DNA from: Chromobacterium aquaticum
Lineage (GTDB): Bacteria > Pseudomonadota > Gammaproteobacteria > Burkholderiales > Chromobacteriaceae
Direction of reading: 5' to 3'
Length of the DNA stretch: 64,000 nucleotides
Assembly: GCF_021129195.1 (NCBI RefSeq)
Contig: NZ_JAJOHW010000013.1
Coordinates: forward strand, 1 to 64,000
Below the pieces are notes generated by a model that had not been told where the DNA came from, did not search any database, and saw only the letters and a list, made by a program, of their open reading frames with translations. Positions 57,453 through 64,000 of the stretch are shown piece after piece. Within the stretch, counting starts at the first letter, position 1; the number at the start of each line of letters is the position of its first letter. The position numbers and the translations under genes were made by a program.

Positions 57453-58076
57453 GTGTCGCGCATCGTCAAACATCTGGGCCGGGTCGACTACGAGCCAACC
57501 TGGCGCGCCATGCAGGCGTTCACCGACGCCCGCAACGCCGACACCCCGGATGAACTGTGGGTGGTCGAGCACCCGCCCGTCTACACCCAGGGCCTAGCCG
57601 GTAAGCCGGAGCATCTGCTGCACGCCACCGCCATCCCGGTGGTGAAAACCGACCGCGGCGGCCAGATCACCTATCATGGTCCTGGCCAATTGGTGGTCTA
57701 CCTGCTGGTGGACTTCAAGCGCATGGGCATAGGCGTGCGCGAGTTGGTGCGCCGCATCGAACAAGCGGTGATAGACACGCTGGCGGAGCTGGGCATCCAC
57801 GGCAATGGCGATGTGGACGCCCCCGGCGTTTACGTGGCCGGCGCCAAGATCGCCTCGCTGGGCCTGCGCATCAAGAACCACGCGGTCTACCACGGCCTCA
57901 GCTTCAATGTGGACATGGACCTGGCGCCTTTCGATTCCATCAATCCTTGCGGTTACGCCAACCTCAAGGTGACCGACCTGAAACAACTGGGAGTGGAGCT
58001 GAGCCTTGCCGCCGCCGCCGATACGCTGCTGCCGCATCTGGAGCGCCTCCTGAACTGCACCGAGGAACTGACATGA
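57453..58076 (+). CDS. lipB: Octanoyltransferase LipB
   Basis: LipB moves octanoate from acyl carrier protein to lipoyl domains. The 207 residues show [10 protein letters not shown], the [17 protein letters not shown] block (about 65-81), the catalytic Lys in [12 protein letters not shown] and the catalytic Cys in INPCGYANL (about 165-173). The GTG start at 57453 has AGGAGA upstream. Its stop overlaps lipA (ATGA), so the two are coupled. Confidence 0.97.
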   Translation: MSRIVKHLGRVDYEPTWRAMQAFTDARNADTPDELWVVEHPPVYTQGLAGKPEHLLHATAIPVVKTDRGGQITYHGPGQLVVYLLVDFKRMGIGVRELVRRIEQAVIDTLAELGIHGNGDVDAPGVYVAGAKIASLGLRIKNHAVYHGLSFNVDMDLAPFDSINPCGYANLKVTDLKQLGVELSLAAAADTLLPHLERLLNCTEELT

Positions 58077-59020
58077 AGCCGGAAAACCAGGCTGGGGTCA
58101 AACACAAGGGCGCGGCCAAAACCGCGCGCATCCCCATCAAGATCGTCCCGCTGGACGAAAAGCTGAAAAAGCCGGAATGGATCCGCGCCAAGCTGCCCAA
58201 CGGCCAGCGCTTCCACGAGATCAAGCAGATCCTGCGCGAACAGAAGCTGCACACCGTCTGTGAAGAAGCCACCTGCCCGAATATCGGCGAGTGCTTCAGC
58301 AAAGGCACCGCCACCTTCATGATCATGGGCGACATCTGCACCCGCCGCTGCCCGTTCTGCGACGTGGGCCACGGCCGCCCCAACCCGCTGGACGCGGACG
58401 AGCCGCGCCATCTGGCTGAAAGCGTGGCCGCGATGAAGCTGAAATACGTGGTGGTGACCTCGGTGGACCGCGACGATCTGCGCGACGGCGGTGCCCAGCA
58501 TTTCGCCGACTGCATCAGCTCGGTGCGCGAAATGTCGCCCAACACCCAGATCGAAACCCTGGTGCCGGACTTCCGCGGCCGCCTGGACGTGGCCGTCGAC
58601 ATCCTGAGCCAGACGCCGCCGGATGTGATGAACCACAATCTGGAAACCGTGCCGCGGCTGTACAAGCAGGCGCGTCCGGGCTCGGATTACGCGCACTCGC
58701 TGCAACTACTGAAGGACTACAAGGCCAAGAACCCCAATGTCCGCACCAAGTCCGGCCTGATGGTGGGCCTGGGCGAAACCGACGAAGAGATTCTGGAAGT
58801 GATGCGTGATCTGCGCGCCCACAATGTGGACATGCTGACCATAGGCCAGTATCTGCAACCTTCCGACGGCCACCTGCCGGTACTGCGCTATGTGCATCCG
58901 GACGTGTTCAAGATGTTCGAGACCAAGGCCTATGAAATGGGCTTCGTCCACGCCGCGGTGGGCGCGATGGTACGTTCCAGCTACCACGCCGACGTGCAGG
59001 CGCACGAGGCCGGCGTGTAA
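58073..59020 (+). CDS. lipA: Lipoyl synthase LipA
   Basis: LipA inserts two sulfur atoms into the octanoyl group. The 315 residues contain both clusters: [12 protein letters not shown] (auxiliary) and CTRRCPFC (radical SAM), plus the closing RSSYHAD motif. It overlaps lipB by 4 bp (ATGA). A terminator follows 21 bp after the stop. Confidence 0.98.
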   Translation: MKPENQAGVKHKGAAKTARIPIKIVPLDEKLKKPEWIRAKLPNGQRFHEIKQILREQKLHTVCEEATCPNIGECFSKGTATFMIMGDICTRRCPFCDVGHGRPNPLDADEPRHLAESVAAMKLKYVVVTSVDRDDLRDGGAQHFADCISSVREMSPNTQIETLVPDFRGRLDVAVDILSQTPPDVMNHNLETVPRLYKQARPGSDYAHSLQLLKDYKAKNPNVRTKSGLMVGLGETDEEILEVMRDLRAHNVDMLTIGQYLQPSDGHLPVLRYVHPDVFKMFETKAYEMGFVHAAVGAMVRSSYHADVQAHEAGV

Positions 59021-59040
59021 ACGCCGACCCCGCCGGACCA

Positions 59041-59065
59041 AGGGAGCTCCAGGGCTCCCTTTTTT
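59041..59065 (+). terminator. Terminator of the lipB-lipA operon
   Basis: AGGGAGC (59041-59047) pairs with GCTCCCT (59054-59060), then TTTTT. Confidence 0.9.
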
Positions 59066-59204
59066 CATTTCGTGTCTTTGGTACAGGCATGCGGCGCCGG
59101 CGAATCGGCTATACCATGGCATGCGCCCACCGGGGCGCCAGCACACGTTTCATCCCGCAAACCGCGCGGACGCAGCCACGCCCGCCTGCTGATGGAGCCG
59201 CGCC

Positions 59205-60068
59205 ATGCCCACCCGCCCTCGCCTGCCGGCCCTGCTGCCACTGCTACTGCTGGCCGCCTGCGCCACCCCGCCCAATAAGCCCTTCTCCGATTTCGACCAG
59301 GCTACCCGCAAGGTTCAACTAAGCACCGGCAATACCCTGGAGCGCATCCAGCACAACGCCCGCCTCAATGCGGTGCTCACTGCGCCCAACGCCCCGCTGA
59401 ACCCGGACACATTCCGACTTCAAACCGGCAGCGGCGCTGGCTACGACCTGGCACCCGCACTGGGGCAGCTGCAGGCCACGCTGGACACGCTGGCACTGTA
59501 CGCGCGCACCCTGAACGGCCTAGCCGGCGACCGGGAGGCCGAAGCCCGGGTCGATGCCGCCGCCCAGGATCTGGCCGACAGCATCCAGGATCTCAAGCGG
59601 CAAGGCGGCAACGAAGATGCCGCCAAAATACTCGCCACCGCCGCCGACGCGCTGGGCAGACAACTGACAGCCGCGCAACGCCAAGCCGCGCTGCGCAAGG
59701 TCATGGCGACAGCCCAGCCCGGGCTCGAACTGCTGGCCGACAACAGCCACCGCGCTCTGAGCATGCTGCCCGCCTATCTGACCGTGATCCGGGACAGCCT
59801 GCTGCGCCACGCCAACTTCAGCCGGCCGCCCTACGGCAGCTGGCAGCGCTATCAGTTCGACCTCGCCATCGCCGACAGGCTGCGCGAGCTCGAGCGGATA
59901 GAAGCCGCGCTGCAGGCCAGCGACCAGGCGATTCAGGGCTTCCCCGCCGCCAATCGCCAGTTGCTGCAAAACCTGGACGCGCCCGCCTCAAGTCTGCAGG
60001 CGCTACGCGCCTTCGCCGCCGAAGCGCGGCGGCTGCGCGATTTTTATCGCGAGCTGCCCGACAAATAA
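59205..60068 (+). CDS. Lipoprotein of unknown function
   Basis: The 287-residue protein starts with a lipoprotein signal (ALLPLLLLAAC, Cys at about 19). The mature part is almost entirely helical and Ala/Leu/Gln-rich, with long amphipathic stretches (LQATLDTLALYARTLNGLAGDREAEARVDAAAQ), suggesting a coiled-coil or helical bundle. No family is recognised. The 101-residue gene downstream is also helical and on the same strand, and a degenerate MITE lies between them, so they may once have been adjacent. Confidence 0.75.
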   Translation: MPTRPRLPALLPLLLLAACATPPNKPFSDFDQATRKVQLSTGNTLERIQHNARLNAVLTAPNAPLNPDTFRLQTGSGAGYDLAPALGQLQATLDTLALYARTLNGLAGDREAEARVDAAAQDLADSIQDLKRQGGNEDAAKILATAADALGRQLTAAQRQAALRKVMATAQPGLELLADNSHRALSMLPAYLTVIRDSLLRHANFSRPPYGSWQRYQFDLAIADRLRELERIEAALQASDQAIQGFPAANRQLLQNLDAPASSLQALRAFAAEARRLRDFYRELPDK

Positions 60069-60072
60069 TGAG

Positions 60073-60177
60073 CGAGCACCACTTCGAAATGCTCATGCAC
60101 CACTGCAGCACATTCCGCTTTCTCGGCCACTTTCACCTTGTTTCGCCCTTGTTCTCAAGACCTTGAACGGGGCTCCA
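60073..60177 (+). repeat. Degenerate copy (D) of the dispersed MITE-like repeat
   Basis: It matches copy B in CTTCGAAATGCTCA, CCGCTTTCTC and CCTTGTTTCGC, and ends in ACCTTGAACGGGGCTC, a decayed right end. The left inverted repeat is missing. It starts four bases after the lipoprotein stop and ends just before the ribosome site of the next gene. Confidence 0.7.
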
Positions 60178-60193
60178 AGCATGGAGAACGAGC

Positions 60194-60499
60194 ATGGACC
60201 AACACACAGCAGTCGAACTCGTCGGCGGACTGGCGTCGCGCATCAATAATCTGGCCGTCGCCAGCCTGGGCGCGGACAGCAGGACGCTGTTGGCGCAACA
60301 GGATGAACTGGCGAACCAGACCTTGGCGCTGATCGCCCGCGAACTGAACGCCGACACCGCCGACTTCCAAACCGCCATCGCAGCGCTGCAGGCGGCCATC
60401 GCCGCCGCCGACCAGGCCGCGCAGCAACTGCAACAGGTGGGCAGAGCCATAGGCCTGACCGCCAAGGCCATCTCCGCGGTCGCCAAGCTGCTGACCTGA
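60194..60499 (+). CDS. Small helical protein of unknown function
   Basis: The 101-residue protein is Ala/Gln-rich and helical (FQTAIAALQAAIAAADQAAQQLQQ), lacks a signal peptide, and resembles no family I know. GGAGAACGAGC precedes the ATG at 60194. It follows the lipoprotein gene and MITE copy D, and both proteins share helical Ala-rich character, so they may work together. Confidence 0.65.
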   Translation: MDQHTAVELVGGLASRINNLAVASLGADSRTLLAQQDELANQTLALIARELNADTADFQTAIAALQAAIAAADQAAQQLQQVGRAIGLTAKAISAVAKLLT

Positions 60500-60526
60500 G
60501 CTCCCTCATTTCGTCCAGCCATGAAA

Positions 60527-60556
60527 AATGCCGCCCCTGTTGCCAGGGGCGGCATT
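60527..60556 (-). terminator. Terminator of the porin gene
   Basis: AATGCCGCCCCTG (60527-60539) pairs with CAGGGGCGGCATT (60544-60556). On the minus strand it is followed by TTTC, so it mainly serves the porin, 38 bp past its stop. Confidence 0.88.
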
Positions 60557-60593
60557 CCAAACTGTTCGCAGCTTTACGTCTAGCCCGTAACGC

Positions 60594-61673
60594 TTAGAAC
60601 TTGTGTACGACGTTCAGACCGAAGGCCTTAACCTTGTCGGTGTTCTGGCCGTTGCTGTTCAGGAACGCGCTGTCAGCCTTGATTTCGCCGTACTGAGCGC
60701 CAACCACGGTGCGCTTGGACAGGCTGTAGTCAACACCCAGCAGGTACTGCTTGTAGCCGGTGTTGTCTTGGGTAGCGCCGTCAACTTTGTAGTCTTTGCC
60801 CTGAGCGTAGGTGAACTTGGGCATGAAGGCACCGATCTGGTAACCAGCGGTCAGCGCGTATTCTTGCGATTCGTACTTACGGCCATCGTTGATCACGACG
60901 TCGGAAGCACCCTTGTTCAGGAAGCTGTACGGGGTAACGGAGTAGTCACCCTTGTCATTGCGGTAGCCCAGCGCCACGAAGATATTGTTGGCGTTGTAGC
61001 CAGCTTCGATGCGGTGCTTGTTGTTGGCCTTGCTGCCAGCGTCAACTGCAACGGCAATCGGGCTTTCGTGGATGAACTGGTACTTGCCGAAGAAGCCGCT
61101 GTTCTCGTAGGACAGGCCCAGGTTGTACATTTCACGGTCGGCGCCGTTGGTGTTGCCAACAGCTTGCTTGTTCTCTTTGGTGCCGTACAGGAAGGCAGCC
61201 TTGAAGCCAGAGAATTCCGGGGTGTCGAAACGCACGGCGTTCTTAACATAGCCGTCGTCGCGGGTGAAGGCGTTCAGTTGCAGCGCGTTGCTGCTGCTTT
61301 CCCACGGGTTAACCTGAGCCATGTCGGACTCGCCGTAGGTGGACAGGTGGCCCAGACGGAAAGTACCGAAGTTGGAGGACAGACCAACGAAGGATTCGCG
61401 GCTGGCGAAAGTGCCGCTGCTGTCGCCGGTGCGGCTTTGGCCGTCGATGCCGAAGCCGGTTTCAACTTGCCAGATGGCCTTCAGACCGTTGCCCAGGTCT
61501 TCATTGCCTTTGAAACCCAGGCGCGAGCCCAGATCATCGATATTGGTTTGCTTGGTAGCGTTGTTGCTGTCGACGTATTCAACGCCGCCTTTGATGGTGC
61601 CGAATACGGTTACATCGGCGAAAGCGGCTGCCGGCAGGGTGGCAACCATCAGGGCGATCAGACTTTTTTTCAT
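60594..61673 (-). CDS. Gram-negative outer-membrane porin
   Basis: The 359-residue trimeric porin type has a signal peptide (KKSLIALMVATLPAAAFA, cleavage near residue 19), then DVTVFGTIKGGVEYVDS and repeated amphipathic strands, and the terminal aromatic FVVHKF-like ending (LNVVHKF) needed for outer-membrane insertion. The pattern is of the Neisseria/Burkholderia general porin family. AAGGA precedes the ATG. The upstream region (61674-61880) is AT-rich, with a candidate small RNA beyond it and a two-component system next door. Confidence 0.95.
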   Translation of the reverse strand: MKKSLIALMVATLPAAAFADVTVFGTIKGGVEYVDSNNATKQTNIDDLGSRLGFKGNEDLGNGLKAIWQVETGFGIDGQSRTGDSSGTFASRESFVGLSSNFGTFRLGHLSTYGESDMAQVNPWESSSNALQLNAFTRDDGYVKNAVRFDTPEFSGFKAAFLYGTKENKQAVGNTNGADREMYNLGLSYENSGFFGKYQFIHESPIAVAVDAGSKANNKHRIEAGYNANNIFVALGYRNDKGDYSVTPYSFLNKGASDVVINDGRKYESQEYALTAGYQIGAFMPKFTYAQGKDYKVDGATQDNTGYKQYLLGVDYSLSKRTVVGAQYGEIKADSAFLNSNGQNTDKVKAFGLNVVHKF

Positions 61674-61880
61674 GATTTGGCTATCCTTCTGTTTACTTAG
61701 GAAGTGAGCGAATACTAGTTCCTGTGTTTCACATTTGCAACTAGGCTTGCTAACTTGTGGTCATTAAACAACAGGTCGTGTCAAAAAAACAACAGATAAC
61801 ATCAGGCAATCAGACTGTAACGCAGCAGGAAAGTTGCAGCTCACAATTGTTAAAATCCATTAACTGCAAGCATTTGAGCA

Positions 61881-61904
61881 AAAAAAAGCCCGCTCGCGGC
61901 GGGC
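61881..61904 (-). terminator. Terminator closing the candidate small RNA
   Basis: GCCCGC (61888-61893) pairs with GCGGGC (61899-61904) around TCGCG. On the minus strand it is followed by seven T, a strong rho-independent site. No gene ends here; the nearest upstream gene has its own terminator at 62123-62145. Confidence 0.88.
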
Positions 61905-62014
61905 AAAGATTGGATAGACTTGACTCGAATTCAGAGAATCGAAAAAGAATCTGGAATCAGTGAATTCTGAACACGATTGTAATCGATCACTTTGTAAATG
62001 TCCATTTACAATAG
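61881..62014 (-). ncRNA. Candidate small regulatory RNA, about 134 nt
   Basis: A sigma-70-like promoter at 62021-62049 on the minus strand points at 62014, and a strong terminator closes the unit at 61881. The predicted RNA folds TGTAAAT/ATTTACA, then CGATT/AATCG, then GAATTCA/TGAATTC, and contains no convincing open frame. It lies between the porin gene and an EnvZ/OmpR-like pair, reading toward the porin. Porin-linked small RNAs are common. A target is not proposed. Confidence 0.6.
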
Positions 62015-62029
62015 CCTTATATTGTAAAT
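61992..62029. promoter_or_regulatory. Three TTGTAAAT repeats at the candidate RNA promoter
   Basis: TTGTAAAT occurs at 61992-61999 and 62022-62029, with its inverse ATTTACAA at 62004-62011. The last direct copy overlaps the -10 hexamer and the inverted pair sits at the predicted start, a layout suited to repression. Confidence 0.5.
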
Positions 62030-62049
62030 AGAGTGTGAATACATCCCAA
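62021..62049 (-). promoter_or_regulatory. Promoter of the candidate small RNA
   Basis: On the minus strand TTGGGA (62049-62044), a 17-base spacer and TACAAT (62026-62021) form a plausible sigma-70 promoter, with a start expected near 62014. Confidence 0.55.
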
Positions 62050-62122
62050 TATTTAAGAATATCTGCGGTCATAACCCCGGCGGCACACAATACGGCAACA
62101 TCGCCACGCCCAAAGCCGGGCA

Positions 62123-62145
62123 CAAAAAAAGCCGCTACCGCGGCT
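62123..62145 (-). terminator. Terminator of the two-component operon
   Basis: AGCCGC (62130-62135) pairs with GCGGCT (62140-62145) around TACC, followed on the minus strand by TTTTTTT. It lies 20 bp past the kinase stop. Confidence 0.9.
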
Positions 62146-62165
62146 GTTTCGACACACAACCCTCT

Positions 62166-63614
62166 TCAACACCGCAAAGGCAAACTCAGCAGCACACACA
62201 AGCCTCCTTGCGGACGATTGCTCAACACCAAGTTCCCGCCATGATCGCGCGCGATGGCGCGGGCAATCGCCAAGCCCAGCCCGCTGCCGCCGGTATGACG
62301 CGCGCGCGACCCTTCCAGCCGCACATAAGGCTCCATCACCCGTTCCAGATCGGCCTCGGCAATGCCCGGTCCATTGTCCTGGATCTTCACCTCGACGCAT
62401 TCCGCCCGCTGCCGCAGGCTGACCTCGATCGCATCGCCGCCATAACGGCGCGCATTCTCCAGCAGATTGCCCAGACAGCGGCGCAGCGCGCTGACCTTGC
62501 CCATCACCGGCGGCGCCGGCTCGCTGTGTAGCTGAATATTGGAGCCCAGGGCCTCCATGTCTTCCACCACGCTCTCCAGCAAGGCGTTGAGATTGAGCTT
62601 CACCACGCCCTCGCTGCCACAGCCGCCGCGCAGATAGGTCAACGAGTCATTGATCAGCTGGTCCATTTCCAACAAGTCGCGCTCGATCGCCTGTTTCTCC
62701 GCGGACTCTTCCAAGCCTTCCAGACGCAGGCGAATGCGGGTGATCGGCAAGCGCAGATCATGCGACACTCCCGCCAGCATCTGACTGCGGGTTTTCAGCA
62801 GACGCTGCAACTCGGTCTGCATGCGATTGAAGGTCCTGGCCGCCTCCGCCACTTCCTCGGAGCCGGTCTCCGGCAATGGTTTCTGGTTTAGATTGCTGGC
62901 CAAGCCTCGAGCCGCGCGCGAGAACAGGTCCAGCGGCCGGATCAATTGCCGTACCGCCCACGCCCCCAGCAACGCGGCGGTCAAGGCCACCAGCAGCATC
63001 CAGGCCAGGATGCGGGCCGGCTGATCCGCCAGGGAGATCGGCCGCGAAGCGTTGAAGGTCAAGATCGTGCCGTCGCTCAACCTGGCTTGCACCGTGGCCA
63101 GATGCGTCTTGAATTCAGCCAGCGGCCCCAGCGCGCTCAATTCTTCGCTGACGATGGAGCCGGCGGCGCCGGCCTCGCGCGTGGGCGAGAAACTTTGCAG
63201 GCCGGCCCCGGCATGGTCCATCCAGGTGGCCCGCCCGCCTGCCGACGAGTCTTGCTGCTTGGACAGCACTTGCAGCGGATAGGGCTTGATCAGGTCGCGC
63301 CTGATCAATTGCTGAAACGAACGCCCATGCAGGCTCAGAGGCTGGTCCTGCGATTCCCAGAACCGGTCCATGCGCACCAGCAGCGTCGGCTGATTCAACG
63401 TGGAAATCACTTGTTCGCGATAATTGCTGGGACACTCGTCCAATAGATTGACGATGTCGGCGATATGCTGAGCGGTGTATTGCACCCGCAAGGAATTGCT
63501 GAGCCGGTCGCGGTCGCTGAGGATGAAGTAGATGCCCAAGGCGTTGGCCAACAGCAACCCGCCAACCAGGGTCAGCAGGATCTGGCCGTAAAGCGTGCGC
63601 GGCAACCACTTCAT
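62166..63614 (-). CDS. EnvZ-type sensor histidine kinase
   Basis: The 482-residue inner-membrane kinase has two transmembrane helices (about 8-28 and 200-220) around a periplasmic sensor domain of about 170 residues, a HAMP domain (about 220-272), a dimerisation domain with the phosphoacceptor His in GVSHDLRLPITRIR (about 286), and a HATPase domain with NLLENARRYGG, DNGPGIAEADL and GGSGLGLAIARAIA. The ATGA overlap with the upstream response regulator gene shows coupling. Proximity to a porin suggests EnvZ-like osmotic or envelope sensing; the signal is unknown. Confidence 0.94.
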   Translation of the reverse strand: MKWLPRTLYGQILLTLVGGLLLANALGIYFILSDRDRLSNSLRVQYTAQHIADIVNLLDECPSNYREQVISTLNQPTLLVRMDRFWESQDQPLSLHGRSFQQLIRRDLIKPYPLQVLSKQQDSSAGGRATWMDHAGAGLQSFSPTREAGAAGSIVSEELSALGPLAEFKTHLATVQARLSDGTILTFNASRPISLADQPARILAWMLLVALTAALLGAWAVRQLIRPLDLFSRAARGLASNLNQKPLPETGSEEVAEAARTFNRMQTELQRLLKTRSQMLAGVSHDLRLPITRIRLRLEGLEESAEKQAIERDLLEMDQLINDSLTYLRGGCGSEGVVKLNLNALLESVVEDMEALGSNIQLHSEPAPPVMGKVSALRRCLGNLLENARRYGGDAIEVSLRQRAECVEVKIQDNGPGIAEADLERVMEPYVRLEGSRARHTGGSGLGLAIARAIARDHGGNLVLSNRPQGGLCVLLSLPLRC

Positions 63615-64000
63615 CGCAAGGCTTCCACCTCGCAGGCCAGCATATAGCCGCCGCTGCGTATGGTCTTCAACAAGGCCGGCTCGCGCGCGTCCTCGCCCAG
63701 GCGGCGGCGCACCCGGCCTATCATCACATCCACGGTGCGGTCGAAGGGCCCGGCCTCCTTGCCATTCATCGCTTCCATCAACTGATCGCGCGACATCACC
63801 GCGTTGGCGTGCTCCGCCAGGGCCTGCAGCAGCTTGAACTCGCCGCCGGACAGCGGCGTGACCACGCCGGCCTCGTCCAGCAGGTGCTGGGCGCCCAGAT
63901 CCAGCGTCCAGCCGGCGAAACGCAGCCGGCGCACGCTGGCGGCATTCGCCGGCTGATCCGATACCCGCCGCAGAATGCTCTTGATCCTGGCCAACAACTC
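63611..64000 (-). CDS. OmpR-family response regulator, C-terminal part (runs off the window)
   Basis: The visible 129 codons contain the end of the receiver domain (LLARIKSILRR) and a winged-helix output domain (LSGGEFKLLQALAEHANAVMSRDQLMEAM; FDRTVDVMIGRVRRRLGED; LLKTIRSGGYML). The start lies beyond 64000. It overlaps the kinase by 4 bp (ATGA). Together they form an OmpR/EnvZ-like pair that may control the nearby porin. Confidence 0.93.
   Translation of the reverse strand, partial: ELLARIKSILRRVSDQPANAASVRRLRFAGWTLDLGAQHLLDEAGVVTPLSGGEFKLLQALAEHANAVMSRDQLMEAMNGKEAGPFDRTVDVMIGRVRRRLGEDAREPALLKTIRSGGYMLACEVEALR

Noticed and set aside
61860-62159. A 99-codon minus-strand frame between the kinase and porin genes
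   Set aside because: It runs through two rho-independent terminators and a promoter and has no ribosome site; a non-coding transcript explains the region better.

Overview
The window reads as the chromosome of a GC-rich betaproteobacterium of the Neisseriales, most like Chromobacterium. The basis is gene content and style: a Neisseria-type porin, PhaR next to a phasin, the dacA-type/ybeD/lipB/lipA cluster, strong GC codon bias and many short GC-rich terminators. I cannot fix the species without a database.

Layout. 1-15.6 kb is core or near-core chromosome: tex, a SpoIIAA/STAS-like protein, a ClbS/DfsB-like protein, two tandem EamA transporters with a secreted protein gene, a Rieske oxygenase, pta, a methyl-accepting chemotaxis protein, a secreted kexin-like S8 protease followed by its probable dedicated chaperone, a Bax inhibitor-1 family protein and tRNA-Leu(UAG). 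15.6-34.4 kb is an AT-richer genomic island inserted at the 3' end of that tRNA. It is bounded by a 27-bp direct repeat (15598-15624 and 34339-34365) and begins with its own tyrosine integrase. 34.4-64 kb returns to the chromosome: cysteine/serine catabolism (cyuA-like desulfidase, HAAAP permease, YheO-like regulator), rarA, serS, a CBS-PAS-GGDEF-EAL protein, an isolated hypF, rimO, yqhA, phaR/phasin, an M14 carboxypeptidase, gph, ilvA, the dac/ybeD/lipB/lipA cluster, a lipoprotein, a porin, and an EnvZ/OmpR-like two-component pair that runs off the right edge.

The island carries four kinds of cargo. (1) A type VI secretion cassette on the minus strand: VgrG, a lipase-type effector, a Tli4-like immunity protein and a small lipoprotein, with gaps of 1, 11 and 14 bp. 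(2) A cupin (WbuC-like) gene overlapping a PAS-LuxR-type regulator. (3) A controller-type restriction-modification system: a C protein overlapping a Cfr10I/Bse634I-like endonuclease, divergent from a C5-cytosine methyltransferase, with two perfect GACT-N3-AGTC C-boxes between them and apparently leaderless promoters. (4) Plasmid/phage-type maintenance genes: a Rep_3 initiator, an AntA/AntB antirepressor protein, a ribbon-helix-helix protein behind two TGACGTCA palindromes, and a serine resolvase.

Other unexplained signals are a dispersed 140-145 bp MITE-like repeat (two full copies with TNA target duplications, two degenerate copies), a strong candidate small RNA of about 134 nt between the porin and the histidine kinase, and several palindromes in promoters.
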